The notes under the pieces were generated by a model. It saw only the letters and a program-made list of their open reading frames with translations. It did not search any database and was not told where the DNA came from. From Siphonodentalium dalli (taxonomy: Eukaryota; Mollusca; Scaphopoda; Gadilida; Siphonodentaliidae), in NCBI GenBank assembly GCA_032622095.1, contig CP136067.1, forward strand, positions 130,359,030 to 130,423,029: a DNA stretch of 64,000 nucleotides, given 5' to 3'. Every line of letters begins with the position of its first letter. Position 1 is the first letter of the stretch. Positions 25,866 through 37,192 of the stretch are shown one piece after another. The position numbers were made by a program, and so were the translations under genes.

Positions 25866-25980
25866 ACACAGAGGAAAAAGAACATCAGAATATTAACTGT
25901 GAACTACAGAAGCATAGCTAGAAACAAAGCGGAACTGGACATCGCAACACACTTTATAAAACGTGATATAATCATAATAT
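25866..25980 (+). pseudogene. Possible LINE endonuclease N-terminal fragment
   Basis: Within an open frame at 25722-26105, the internal part MTTQRKKNIRILTVNYRS.. continues IARNKAELDIATHFIKRDII. This resembles the start of the apurinic-type endonuclease domain of CR1/L2-like LINEs, where 'lri.t.N.rSi.nK..eL......D.di' opens the domain. The next residues (LFSLSVLVICVVMIVWF) are unrelated, so only about 38 residues survive. The catalytic E, Y, D and H are not present. The short match means it could be coincidental. Confidence 0.45.
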
Positions 25981-26483
25981 TATTCTCCCTATCTGTGTTA
26001 GTAATCTGTGTTGTCATGATTGTGTGGTTCTGTCGATATGTTCGAGTGTTTTGTGAAACTCGTTCCATATTATTTGCAAATGAAATTCAAATTGTCTACC
26101 AGTAATATATAATTTGGCGATGATATTATATTGATTGTTTTGGCATTTATAATTGTGGCCGGTTCATTCGTCATTATAATACATGGGGCTATGGCATGTA
26201 ATACACTATTTACTGGCTGGATAATCAAAGGTTGGTGCCAGACCCTGTAATCGCGCCAACTATCTGGCACCACGCTCCTGTTTGAACCAGCCACTTGCTT
26301 CCACTACAACTCACTGCTCGGTGATCGAGTGCATAATTTAATAAAATCGCCTAATTAATCATATAATAAGGCCGATAACCAGCATTCTACAATAAAATGT
26401 CATATTTGTTCTCATCAATGTTTCGACAATTCGACCAAATACTTCTGTTCATCACGAAGCCATTGGTAAACAATTTGTGGTTT

Positions 26484-28001
26484 GATCAATCAATCAATCA
26501 GTTTATTGCGAAAGCTATGATTTAACACAGAACATGCAAAATATATATATACATATGTGTACAATAGCAGGAAACTATTTAGTGGCTATATAATCGTATA
26601 CTCATGCCACAGCCATAATAACATAATATTTATACATCTCAATCCCGCTGTGTGAAGGCACGCCCATTCCCATTTTGTCACCCACATCGAATAATGCAGG
26701 GGAACAGTAGTTATAATTACCCCCGGTCTCAACAATTGGGATGTGTTTTGAATTGGGGAGTTTTTGCCCAGGCGGGTGGGGTCTCCAGTGTCTCAGATTT
26801 TGGGCAATTCCTTAAAGGCACACTTAAGATATAATGATACTCTCCGCAATATACTAATATTTTCAATCGATAGAAGTCTATAGAACTTTTCTTTGCTGGG
26901 ATATTTCCAGTAATAGTCCGGGATATATTTGATTCGGATATCATTAAGGTGTGAACATTTAATTACAAAGTGGTATTCATCTCCTATTCCGTCATTACAT
27001 AATGTACAAACTCTGTCATTCTGTTTTGATTTTTTCCACCGTCCACTTTCTATTGGTAATCGATGATTTGATGTCCTAATCTTAACAATGCTTTCGGCTA
27101 AATACCATGGAAGTTGAGTTAGATATCTTCTAATCTCCGGACGTACAGAAATACCACCATAGAAACCACCCCTTGATGATGTAGCTACATTTCCCAACCA
27201 TTCCTGGTTAAGTATGGACTTTATTCGTTTTATATCCGATTGTGTAAGATCCTTTCTGCTCATGAACATGGAGTTCTTTCCAGTATCTTGGAATGTCTGC
27301 TCTATAAATCGGAGCCATTTGAGGTCTCCACTGCGATGCTGATTTTGATAAACGGTCAGTATTAATGTACACATATTTTTGGCGATAATCGAGCCCTCAT
27401 TCGACATTAGTTTCGACCAATACGTTAAGATTCTACATTTTATTTCAATTATTAAAGGATGGCGACCTAATTCTCCGTATACCATATAGTTAGGTGTACT
27501 TTCTTTCATACCCATGATTATCTTACATAATTTGAGGTGTACACTTTCGATTGATTTACAGGGTTCAAACCCCCAAACTTCACTGCCATATAATAATATG
27601 GGTGCGACCATCGTATCAAACAAATGAAGCATGATATCTACAGGTAGCTCTAATTTCCTTACTTTATTCAACAGTGCATACATCGCCTTCGTGCCAAGTT
27701 TGCACGTTTTTTTAATAGATCTACAAAATCTCCCATTAAAGAAAAAATTTACACCCAGATACACAAATTCCATTACCGTTTCCAAAGGTTTACCATTGAA
27801 TATAAATGTCGGTACAATCTTAGGTAATCTTTTACAGAAAATCACAACTTTCGTTTTTGATGAATTAACTTCTAGACCCCATGCGTCCGCATAATCACTA
27901 AATGCCTGAATCGCTCTGTGCATAGTTGCCTCGTCGTCTGTCATTAGTACGGTATCATCCGCATATAACAAACATAATATACCCAGAAAGCATTTCCGTT
28001 A
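26484..28001 (-). pseudogene. 5'-truncated LINE ORF2: RT palm to C-terminus and 3' tail
   Basis: This is the best-preserved coding sequence in the window. The minus frame (stop at 26793) is open for 392 codons and starts inside the reverse transcriptase at LLYADDTVLM, the catalytic palm box. It continues with SKTKVVIF (post-palm), EFVYLGV, ILLYGSEVWG and a C-terminal CTLCNDGIGDEYHFVIKC (CxxC...H....C). A stop lies eleven codons upstream of YADD, at 27999, and nothing upstream is recognisable. EN and the first RT motifs are missing, the normal result of incomplete target-primed reverse transcription. After the stop, about 290 bp of 3' UTR ends in AATAAAC followed by (TGAT)n at 26484-26500. The open frame suggests a fairly young insertion. 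Confidence 0.9.
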
Positions 28002-28556
28002 AACTCAAATTATATTAGGATACCGCGAGTATTAGCTATAATTATATAAGTAAAAAATATCAACCTATCATTATCCTTCTGTACGCAGAGATCAGTTGGA
28101 CATTCGTTAAGTACTGGGAACTTTCTAGGATAGGATATTTTATTTCCAATACACATACATATTACATAATAATGATGAAAATTATGGATAATTCTGTCGT
28201 ATATTGTGGGGGATGGCATAATCTGGCAAGACTGTCTTCCTGCCACCCCAAGTATGGTAAATATAGAAAGTAATAAATTATAGTAAGATGGCCTCGGGTG
28301 AGCCGTGCGCATATTGTGTATATGTAATTTATGAGTTTAGGGCTTAGTTCAAGAGTGTGTAAAAATGGATACTACCCGAGGGATGTTCAGTATAATGTAT
28401 ATGGTTCAAATTCAGCTGATCGGGTAGTATTTTTTGGATGAGGTTACAGGGACTACTGCTTCGTATAGGTTGACGTTGAACGTGTTATATGTACACTTAA
28501 CCGGGTACGTTCTAGTGACATTGCCGCGACGTCTCGTGATGTTTTCGCCAAGTCCA
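28002..28556. other. No gene assigned
   Basis: A 100-codon minus-strand frame (28010-28312) contains a hydrophobic N-terminal run (YYNLLLSIFTILGVAG) that could be a signal peptide, but there is no family match or splice support. Confidence 0.3.
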
Positions 28557-28712
28557 TAGAGTTAACGTCCATCCCTGTTACTATATACATGTAGTTCTCA
28601 TAATTACCCTAGAGTTAACGTCCACCCCTGTCACAATATACATGTAGTTCTCATAATTACCTCAGAGTTAACGTCTATCCCTGTCACAATATAAATGTAA
28701 TGTTCTCATAAT
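28557..28712. repeat. Three-copy tandem repeat, period 57-60 bp
   Basis: AGAGTTAACGTCCATCCCTG, AGAGTTAACGTCCACCCCTG and AGAGTTAACGTCTATCCCTG follow one another, each continuing to GTTCTCATAATTA. Confidence 0.93.
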
Positions 28713-28909
28713 TAAACACTTTTATTTTTTGGGACAACACTATAGTAAATGAAGTGAGTGTGAGTATTCATTGTAATGGGATGCCAAGCATTATACGATC
28801 TTCAAATATAAACTACTATATGGCCATGGCTCATTCGAGTAATTTAGAAGGAGGTATAAGATATGTTGAAAAAGACAAGAAATATTTATATCACTGGTTA
28901 ATATGCTCT

Positions 28910-29150
28910 TAAACATACCTTCCATGGATAGAGCCAATTTCCAGCTGTTTTAAATTGTTCGCACATAAGTCAAACAAACACCCTTTCCTTCTACCATATC
29001 ATGAATAGGCTAACATAAAAAGCTTTTTTTTCTGTTCTGTAAATGGCTGTTTTTTGTTTGGGAGACAAACCATTTGTTCAGATCTGTATTGATTATGACT
29101 TCAATGAGTCTTTCTGGCACAGATAATTATCGTAGAAAGGTAGGTTCAAG
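28910..29150 (-). pseudogene. Decayed copy of the exon-like sequence at 61061
   Basis: On the minus strand, CTACCTTTCTACGATAATTA near the upstream end and CCATGGAAGGTATG at the downstream end match the acceptor and donor regions of the exon at 61061-61281. Several internal blocks also match (CAAATGGCTGTT.TTTGTTTGG, GTCAAACAAACAC). Here the acceptor AG is lost, the donor is altered and the frame is broken. It is either a pseudo-exon of a duplicated gene or a second copy of a repeat containing that sequence. Confidence 0.55.
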
Positions 29151-29691
29151 TGCATGTGTTTATTGATATATTTTGATACCGGACACATTCAAAAGCAAGT
29201 GTTTTTGAGCGCAATCCGCCAAGTGTATTTAATGATACACATTCTATTTGGCACCATAAAACTACTATTGGAACTTCTATCTCAGATGAGATATATAATC
29301 GTGCCAAAGAGCCCATTAATGGGATGTTCTGGTGGTCAGATATCGAACTTCAATAGCGGAAATATTTTACACATTTTTATTTTGTGTCAGGCTAGAAAAA
29401 AAAAACAATGGAATGATCGTCTCATAACACGTTCATGTCCTATAGAGATCCCCACATAGACTGCAGCATACAACACTCTATAGTGCATGATTCCATCTGC
29501 GTGAGGCTGCCTGTGGGTTACAATTAAACAATGGAATGATCGTCTCTATTAAAGAGCTCCTATGATTTATTATTCAAATATCAGTAGATCATTATGAGTC
29601 ATCTTAATTCACGCTACTGCCCAGCGGCGATAACCACGCCTGCCATAAATTGCCAGACTGAATTATAGCAGGTTAGACATCACACGCCGAT
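29151..29691. other. No gene seen
   Basis: A 101-codon plus frame (29154-29459) shows no recognised motif. Nothing else supported. Confidence 0.35.
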
Positions 29692-30015
29692 ATGTCTGAC
29701 AACACGGAACGACGTGTTTCAAATTTGGTGGACTTACCACCAGAATTCGCTGGAATTTTCTTCAATTCGACTTGTACTTCATTGAAATCGCGACAACAAG
29801 AATACAAGTACTTTAGTGAAGGCTACATACATTCAGTTTCAATGTTTATTTGCGACGACAAGCTCTTTATTGGGGCAAATTACCACCGAAGTATGATGAA
29901 AAATGAACCTGCACATGGCGTCTATTTTGAGATAAATTGTTCGATAATTTCGGATATTCACTGTTCTTGTCAAGCTGGATATGTAACACATAATAAATAT
30001 TCAATGTTATTATAA
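29692..30015 (+). CDS. SWIM-type zinc-finger-like exon or fragment
   Basis: An ATG frame of 107 codons. Residues about 40-95 read EGYIHSVSMFI, KLFIGANYHRSMMKN, FEINCSIISDIHCSCQAG. This resembles invertebrate SWIM-domain proteins, in which a beta-rich lead-in is followed by CxC..G and then CxH. Only the first half (CSC) is present; after QAG the frame reads YVTHNKY and ends, so the CxH half must lie in another exon or be lost. GTAACA just after the GGATAT codons could be a weak donor. SWIM proteins of this kind are multicopy in molluscs and often transposon-associated. Recognition is from residue pattern only, with no neighbour to support it. It may be a pseudogene. Confidence 0.42.
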   Translation: MSDNTERRVSNLVDLPPEFAGIFFNSTCTSLKSRQQEYKYFSEGYIHSVSMFICDDKLFIGANYHRSMMKNEPAHGVYFEINCSIISDIHCSCQAGYVTHNKYSMLL

Positions 30016-31610
30016 TATATCTCTTCACAATAGACACACGATCTATCAATTTATCGATGGTGTACCATACAATTTCCCTATTTCGATAACAATTCGAGGA
30101 CTTGTATGTTTTCATCCGTTGTGGTCAGTTTTTTGTACTTTTTCGAAGATGCACCATACTGGTATCAAAAAGTGTTCCAGGTCATAATTGATTGTTATTT
30201 TCTGGATAACTGATTGTTTTTTTCTGGATAATAATACATATTCTAATAGATGGGCAATATTGGATCCTATACTGGACTTATGAACGTATTGATCATATAT
30301 GGAGATGGTTTTGTCATCGACCTCCTTCAACCTCTTTGACTAAACTATCTATCTATACGTACGTAGCAGCCCACAATCCTTCCCGATACACCAAAGAATC
30401 TGATATTTGTTTTTTTCTTTATTAACTCCTTAGTCACTAATTTAGAATTTGAAAATAACACGCCTATACAGAAAGTGGTGGCAATGCCATAGACATAGGT
30501 TCCAATACATACGGCATATATTGCTATATAGTGTTTATATGTGTCCGAATAATATAGGGACTGTTTGCCGTGAGCATGGAGCCTCTGTGTGTTGTAACTT
30601 GTAATAATTTTCTCACAATGACGTAGAGCAGACCACCCTATTACCAAGAAGGGCGTTATGGAACAACATCTGTACAATATATAATAATCCTTTTATTTCA
30701 GACAAAAAGAACGCCCTTATCCCTGCCACGTGGGTGTGTATGGGCTATGTAAAAACGTGACTTAATATATCTAAGGAATTAATAAAGACATTTAAATAAA
30801 AAAAAGAAAAAAATTATAATAACAATTAATAATCTTCATAATTGGCACATTACGCGTATAGAACAAACATGTTTCAGTATATTGAGAAATTATTTTTCAT
30901 ATCACAGTTCCCTAATATTCCATTGGTCTGTCATAATGTTTGTGTATGTAAGTCCACGTATAAATGCCATGAATACCATTTATTCACAAAATATACCAAT
31001 AAATGCTGTATAATGTACCAAATCTAACCATCGCAAATCCGAAAGATATCAGGAAGAGGCGCCCTAATCAGCCTGTATTAATCGACAACAGGTGAATTTA
31101 ACAGGTGCTGTCATATACTTTGGCCATTTTAGTGTCCCTCTTTCCCCAACAAATAATCCCTTGGAGATTATAACACTATGTGATCCATTATCTCAAATGT
31201 GTACATAGTTTGATTTGATAGTTTTAACCAATAAGCTAATCTAGCACTTCCTAATCCCCTCATCATATTTCCATTTGTAACCTCTCTGGCTCAGCGTGAC
31301 ATTTCCAACCTTCATAATTTACTAATCCAAAAAGCCCATGTGGCGAAGCTTTCGCATTCTGTTACTGTTATATTATTATATTGTGTCAACTTACATGAAG
31401 CCAACACTTTTTATACAAAACAAAATCAAAGCGACATAGAGTAAGCCGGTAAAATGAGTCTTTTTGTCTAACCGCCTGTTCGCAGAAGCGACCATTGCTC
31501 CAGGCTGTATAATGCAATTATCTCATTGGTTCACACTGCTAATTGCGGTAGGGTGAATTATAATTTTATTGACTCCTGTTTCAAAGCAAACATGGTAACT
31601 ATATTGTGGA
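30016..31610. other. No gene seen
   Basis: Minus frames at 30112-30330 and 30345-30677 (110 codons) show no family features. An A-rich run lies at 30797-30815. Confidence 0.35.
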
Positions 31611-32009
31611 TTAACCCTTTACCCAACAAACCGGCCAAAACCGGCCAAATAAAGCTTCAACAGCCTAAAATATCTTCGGTCTGTCTCAATAGAACCATAC
31701 AAATATGGATATCATTGGAACCGGCTCCTTCACCACATTGTGATAGTTACAGTTATGCCCTGTGCCAATGCATTCTCTTATATATGCGAGTCGACCATGG
31801 GTCGCCTCGCATATATAAGAGAATGCATTGGCCTAAAAATATATATTTTTAACACTTTTTACCATTTTTTCTTGTATTCTTTAACAATTTTATACTTTTT
31901 AATGTGTTAAGCCAATGCATTCTCTTATATATGCGAGGCGACCTATGGTCGACTCGCATATATAAGAGAATGCATTGGTACAGGGCCCTTCTGTTGGGTA
32001 AAGGGTTAA
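31611..32009. mobile_element. piggyBac-like MITE with TTAA target sites
   Basis: TTAA at 31611-31614 is followed by CCCTTTACCCAACA, and the reverse complement TGTTGGGTAAAGGG is followed by TTAA at 32006-32009. CCY ends with TTAA duplication are the signature of the piggyBac superfamily. The 391-bp element has no transposase and contains a second element (31758-31985), so the original MITE was about 160 bp. Confidence 0.85.
31758..31985. mobile_element. Element with hairpin ends, copy 2 (228 bp), nested
   Basis: Same CCCTGTGCCAATGCATTCTC ends and the same two internal palindromes (GAGTCGACCATGGGTCGCCTC at the left) as the copy at 22536, but with only about 75 bp between the hairpins. The right end reads GGTACAGGG instead of GGCACAGGG. 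It lies inside a piggyBac-like MITE. Confidence 0.87.
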
Positions 32010-32450
32010 TATGTCGGTGCCATACGAATGATGGTGATTGTAAGTATTGTCCTCCTTTCCCTGGTTAGCTGGCATTTACCTTAGGTACTAATTAGGTGTC
32101 TAATAATAATTAGCATACATTTACGGTACTAACCTGCGAGATCGTCTACATCACCAACGTATTCCGACGTCATAAATTGTCGTATCAGTGCCGTCTTCCC
32201 AACGCCATGTCAACCTATAACAGCTACTCAATCGTTGTCCAAAACCGATTCGTCTACATATAAAATATATGAGAACAGCTCGATTCGCCACTGATTGACG
32301 ATAGGCTTACGTCACTCAAAGATTGCATCGAATCCCCCTTGTTGATCAGTCTTTTTGATGTGAAGCTGAACGAACGGCACGAGTACATTTCACGATTTTT
32401 GGCATAAGTTTTATAGTTTTGACAAGACATTTTGACAAACTATAGGAGCT
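32010..32450. other. No gene seen
   Basis: Single-copy-looking DNA next to the hAT element. Confidence 0.35.
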
Positions 32451-33710
32451 GGAAGCTGTAGTGATGCGGACCGGACCGGACCACCTTGGGTGGTCAAATT
32501 CAAACTCAAACCCACCTTGGGTGGTCCGGTCCACTGCCAAGGCGGTCCAGTCCGGTCCGTTCCAGGCCATTCCGGTCCGGTACACATGCCTGGACCGGTC
32601 CAAAACGGTCCGGTCCACCTATAATAGGCTATATGTTAATGAATTCTCTGTTTTCTCAAAGTTTTACTCTGTATAGTACAACCTATAAGGTTACTGAGTT
32701 AAGTGCATTGCAATGAGTCCATATTGTATGCATCATTGTCAGTCTATGGTGGGATATACTGGGAACGACGCACGATAATAGTATTTCTAGTAATGCGAAC
32801 ATGCACTAATTAAATGTATTGGACAGATATATAGCTAGGGTCAGAATGTGTTATAACCAATCTAACATGGCACTCAACTATTCGTATGTATGATTCGTAT
32901 CATACTTATTTTCATTAAATTGAAATTTAAACGAAATAACTATACTATTATTATCTATTGTCTTCTCTGTATTATTGTTATAATATTTTTTTGGTAAAAC
33001 ATACTCTCCTAGATGGGGAGGAAATAAACATATATATACCTAAGTACAACTACTATTGGATTAATGTGACTGTCTTGTATATGTACTATGTAATGTGGTT
33101 TGCATGTTTCTTCGATAATTATAACTGTGAAAAACAATAGAATACTCGATTCGATATCCATCCAAATTGATTAGTTGTTACACTGTTTATGACAAATAGT
33201 TCCATACTCATTCAGTTGCATGTTTGTCGCATTGATATGGTGCTACAAAGTGTTGGCCAATGTATGATAGTAGTTATTAAAAACAATTTAGAACGAAACA
33301 AGCAATTTTTATATTTTGAAAATGTTTTCAGAATGCTTAACATTTTGCGACATCAATTTGTCATCAAAGCAGGCGGCCGGTACTCGGCGTCATCAAAGCA
33401 GGCGGCCGCCCACACTGGCACCTTCATAAGGAAAGTGACATGTACAAAGTACATCCATACATTGTTTGCGTGGCATCAAACTTAAACGTTTAATAGATAT
33501 TAACCACTTGAATGCGTCAATACATCGTTGCTAATTGATATGACGGCAAATACGAAATAATATTCGCGATAGTTTATTATAACTGAAGTAAAATAGTGGA
33601 CCGGACCGGAGAGTACCGGACCGGCGGCAAAAAGCGGTCCGGTCCGGTCCAGTGACACCCGGTCCGGAGTGGACCGCGGTCCGGGTCCGGTCCGCATCAC
33701 TAGGAAGCTG
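32451..33710. mobile_element. Non-autonomous hAT element, 1244 bp, with 8-bp TSD
   Basis: TAGTGATGCGGACCGGACC begins at 32459 and its exact reverse complement ends at 33702, a perfect 19-bp terminal inverted repeat. GGAAGCTG lies immediately outside on both sides (32451-32458 and 33703-33710), a perfect 8-bp target duplication. The TAGTGATG-type end and 8-bp duplication identify the hAT superfamily. About 150 bp inside each end is packed with GGACC/GGTCC motifs, likely transposase-binding subterminal repeats. Internal frames are short and show no hAT transposase motif, so it depends on another element. An 18-bp block around CAAAGCAGGCGGCCG is directly repeated near 33365 and 33392. Confidence 0.95.
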
Positions 33711-33924
33711 CGATTTAAATATACAACTATGGATTATTCACAACGACAACAAAATATGTACTGATACTTAGCAATAGATGTGATGTCGATGAGTTGCAAG
33801 CGTGTTATGAGTTGTGTCCGGGTCTACTACTATATATGTACTATATATGATCCTCATCTAATTATAATAACTTATCACATTCCAACGTAGATTGCCAGAA
33901 ATAGTCACGTGAGATGTGCATTGC

Positions 33925-34315
33925 TCCCAGCACATTGCGCATTTTAATACATGATCTATATTGTACTATAGCAATGTGACCCGGCGTTTCCCGCGTTAAA
34001 GTGACTTATGACTCTCAGTTGGGTAATTTGATATGAATGTAGAATACTCTTGTTCAACGTGGTTTAATTGTATACATAAATGGGCATAATACATCGCCAC
34101 GTACATAAGCAGTGACTCGCGTTGGTGCTATTATTGCCAACACATTGCGCATTGTAATACATGATCTATATTGTACTATATAGCAATGTGACTTATAACT
34201 CTCAGTTGGGTAATTTGATGTGCATATAGAATACTCTTGTTCAACGTGGTTTAATTGTAGACATAAATGGGCATAATACACCATCACGGCCATAAGCGGC
34301 GACCCACGTTGCTAT
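33925..34315. repeat. Two-copy direct repeat, period about 200 bp
   Basis: ACATGATCTATATTGTACTA (33949) recurs at 34157, followed in both by CTCAGTTGGGTAATTTGAT, CTTGTTCAACGTGGTTTAAT and ATAAATGGGCATAATACA. The first copy has an extra GGCGTTTCCCGCGTTAAAG segment. Confidence 0.92.
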
Positions 34316-34574
34316 TATTTCCGTTAGTTTAATAAGAAATAACTCTTGTTTCGTTTAAGGTTATGCAGTTATATTTGTTTATACCACGATCGCCTATCTT
34401 ACTATATAAATAAAGCCATCTGTTTCAATTTTACATTTAATCAACACCTGTTGATTAAACGTGCCTACTGCTGATTAAACTTCGCAGAGTGGATTAAACT
34501 TTCTCCATACAATTTGAAAGGAAAAGTGTTTATCCATCGCATTGTACAGATCGTGGCATAAACAAAATATACGC

Positions 34575-34698
34575 ATAGTGTTTCTGAATAACAAATTTAA
34601 TCCACTCGTGGGATTGGCGATTTACACCACTCGCTGAAGCTCGTGGTGTAAATCGCCAATCCCACGAGTGGATTAAATTTGTTATTCAGAAACACTAT
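34575..34698. mobile_element. 124-bp perfect hairpin nested in a terminal repeat
   Basis: ATAGTGTTTCTGAATAACAA to GATTTACACCAC (56 bp) is repeated exactly as the reverse complement after a 12-bp loop (TCGCTGAAGCTC). Comparison with the intact right terminal repeat (37181-37192) shows the hairpin is an insertion, with AT or TA at the junctions, so it is a small palindromic MITE. Confidence 0.92.
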
Positions 34699-35519
34699 CG
34701 GCCGAATTCTGGTCCCTGGTCTAGACCAGGGTTTCATGTAAACTATAGTCTAGACCAGGCCGAAACCACGGTGATCGCCATGTGTTACCCAGCTTCGAGG
34801 CGAGTAAGCTGGGATTATTGGTCAGCACTGGTCAGTATTCTCGTCTTTTTGAAACTCAGGTTTACGTAAACCATGGTTTGCCTTCTTATTGTCATTCAAG
34901 TCTGTGTCGGTCTGTTAATAATTCGAACCATGTGGTAACGTACAAGTTCTGGTAACAGAAACATATGTATTTTTTGGAAGCATTTATCTTTATATTAACC
35001 AAATAGGAATTGTGTTTTATTGATATGCCGTGTAGAAGACAGATTATTATTATATATGAACTGGACAAAATGTAATATAATCGATAAGTATGTGTGTTAT
35101 ATGTAATAGTCTACAACTGAGACCTAGTACCCCCCTGGTCTGAGATTTTTGTATAAACCGAGACTTGAACCTGAGACGAGAATACCTTTTTCTGTTTTCG
35201 CAGTAACGATACAGATTGGTAATTTGATTGTAAATCATGAGTGCGTTTATCTGGCTTTACAGTGGAGTTTTATTTATAACAACCTTGCCGTGTTTGAAAG
35301 CATATTACCGTTAGATGGATTAAGTCAGATTTTCGTGCTATTATTAGTCGAATTTTTCAAAAACTCGACTTATGGTTTGACGAGGGACGGTTGGTGGGCG
35401 GGCGGTTGGCGGGCGGACATAAAGAATGCCTTATAACTTTGACATTTGTGAACGGATTCAAAAAAAAATTGGTATGTGATTTGCTCCCAATGACTATTTA
35501 CTGCCTGTAGAAAATGGGT

Positions 35520-35790
35520 CACGTCGGAACTTTTTGACAAGAGTTATCCATCTTTGATGACTTTTTTTTTAGTTTTTCACCGTTAGCGCGATAACTCACG
35601 CAAATATTATCCAATTTCAACAATATTCGTTATATGAGACTCTTGCAACAATATCTCGGACATGTTCGAAAACCAGGTTTGTCCGAAATTTTTTTCCGAA
35701 GTTATGGGTCTTAGTTTGTCTATTTTTAGCAATTTTATCACCGTTAGCGCGATAACTCGATGAAATATTAACCGATTTCAACAATATTTT
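35520..35790. repeat. Two-unit GCGATAACTC repeat
   Basis: CACCGTTAGCGCGATAACTC occurs at about 35579 and 35739, each followed by an AAATATTA.CC.ATTTCAACAATAT segment. Phrases of this kind occur in dispersed repeats of marine invertebrates. The minus frame across it is a shadow. Confidence 0.85.
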
Positions 35791-36239
35791 GTATATGTTA
35801 TAATATGTTATCGATGGGTTTGGTTGACACGGATAAATAGGGAATGATAGTAGTTTTGCAATCGGAACGTAATCCGCATTGGATGCGGGTGTCTTTCGTT
35901 CCGTGTTTCTGAAATGAATTGAGGTCGGAGCTAGTTTTGATAGTACTAATTCATCATTTGAGAATAAATTATTGCTGTACTGGATATACAATATAACAGC
36001 TAAAACTCTCAAAATTATATTAAGACAGAACGAAAAATTGTGGTTCAAAATAAGGAAATGTCCGATTAAATTGAATTAAATTAAATTAAATGCATGGGAC
36101 GCCTGCTCTTGATTAATGATTTATTTGGTCCAGTTTCTTAAGCCTTGACATTTCAAATTGGTTTATTAGTCATAATTGGAAAAAAAATACATGGCAATGG
36201 AGATATCTGTTATCGGGAGTGTGATACAACGCACCCATT

Positions 36240-36277
36240 TTTTCCGATACCCCCACCCCACCCCCCCCCCCCCCCCA
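36240..36277. repeat. Poly-C tract
   Basis: An imperfect C run of about 30 bp (CCCCACCCCACCCCC...). Length is likely unreliable in an assembly. Confidence 0.95.
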
Positions 36278-36614
36278 CCGTTGTGACCATTACATTTTCT
36301 GGAAAATTATTTTCAATAACTTCAATCACGGCGATAGTTATTTAGAATCTTTCAAAATTATTGCAAATTCCCAAGTCCGCGAAATTACATTGCATGCCAC
36401 CCCTCACCCCAATGAATTATTGAAAATTTCCAACAAGTACCTCACTATTTCCAGTTGTTGGAAATTCCACACTGATATCCCTTATAATAATGGTTCGAAA
36501 TGTTGTCAAGAGATGAATGTAATTTATCTGTAATATTTTGACGCAAAGTTGAACAATATATAGTTGATTCTTGATCTGAACAAACAATGTTTTACACTAT
36601 ACATTGATTGTAAA

Positions 36615-36960
36615 GGACGCCGGTGGTCCCGTCGGTAGAATGCTCGGGTCATTATGCCGCCATTTGCCATCTAGCGCTGACGAAGCTGGTTCGAATGCCG
36701 ACAAGCGCGGATTCGCGATCCACTCTAAGTGAGGATAATCTTATTCGTGTATCTGGGCAAGTTTGTCGGTCCCTTTCCGGGGTCGGTATTTCTACACACA
36801 GCGGAGTGTTTCTCGGTGAATTTACTCTCTGCGTAGACTTTCCTCCACCCGTAAAACTGACAACGTCGTGACATCCGCATAGGGGGTGGAAATCCGCACC
36901 ACCCATGCCCCGTGATCCCTGTCGAACGGCGACGGCATACAGATACCGCTACACAACACG
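36615..36960 (+). mobile_element. tRNA-derived SINE (probable)
   Basis: GGTGGTCCCGTCGGTAGAAT (about 36621) fits an RNA polymerase III A box and GGTTCGAATGCC (about 36689) fits a B box. The interval is slightly long for a tRNA but normal for old SINE heads. The following part (ACTCTCTGCGTAGACTTTCC, then CCGTAAAACTGACAACGTCG) resembles the conserved 3' bodies of invertebrate tRNA SINEs. The open frames here are accidental. It lies inside the 34567-37192 element. No poly(A) or target duplication was found. Confidence 0.55.
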
Positions 36961-37192
36961 GATATAAGTCGCTTTCACGTGCTAAGGTTTGGAGACACCA
37001 ACACACCAATCTCGATGCAACGCTCAGCACGCTTTTGTCCATAGATTGCCATTGATATTCGTTGATTGTGCAACACTGCGCCGATCCCAGCTTGCGACCA
37101 GGTGGTTTCGCGAGACCAAGTCCTGACATGGAACACCGTGATTATTAGGGTGGTCTAGACCTGAGACCAGAATTCAGCCGTATGCGTATATT

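Larger units (their letters stand above)
34567..37192. mobile_element. 2.6-kb terminal-inverted-repeat element
   Basis: CGGCCGAATTCTGGTC...GGTCTAGACCA at 34699-34728 pairs with TGGTCTAGACC...CCAGAATTCAGCCG ending at 37180 (27 of 30 positions). Outside these, AATATACGCAT (34567) pairs with ATGCGTATATT (37182-37192). The terminal repeat is therefore about 41 bp and is interrupted on the left by a 124-bp hairpin. Inside lie a two-unit GCGATAACTC repeat, a poly-C tract and a SINE. I see no transposase, and the target duplication is not clear. Confidence 0.78.

Noticed and set aside
36623-37129. Overlapping frames of 82-134 codons on both strands
   Set aside because: They run across a tRNA-type SINE and the end of a DNA element; no codon-level or family support.
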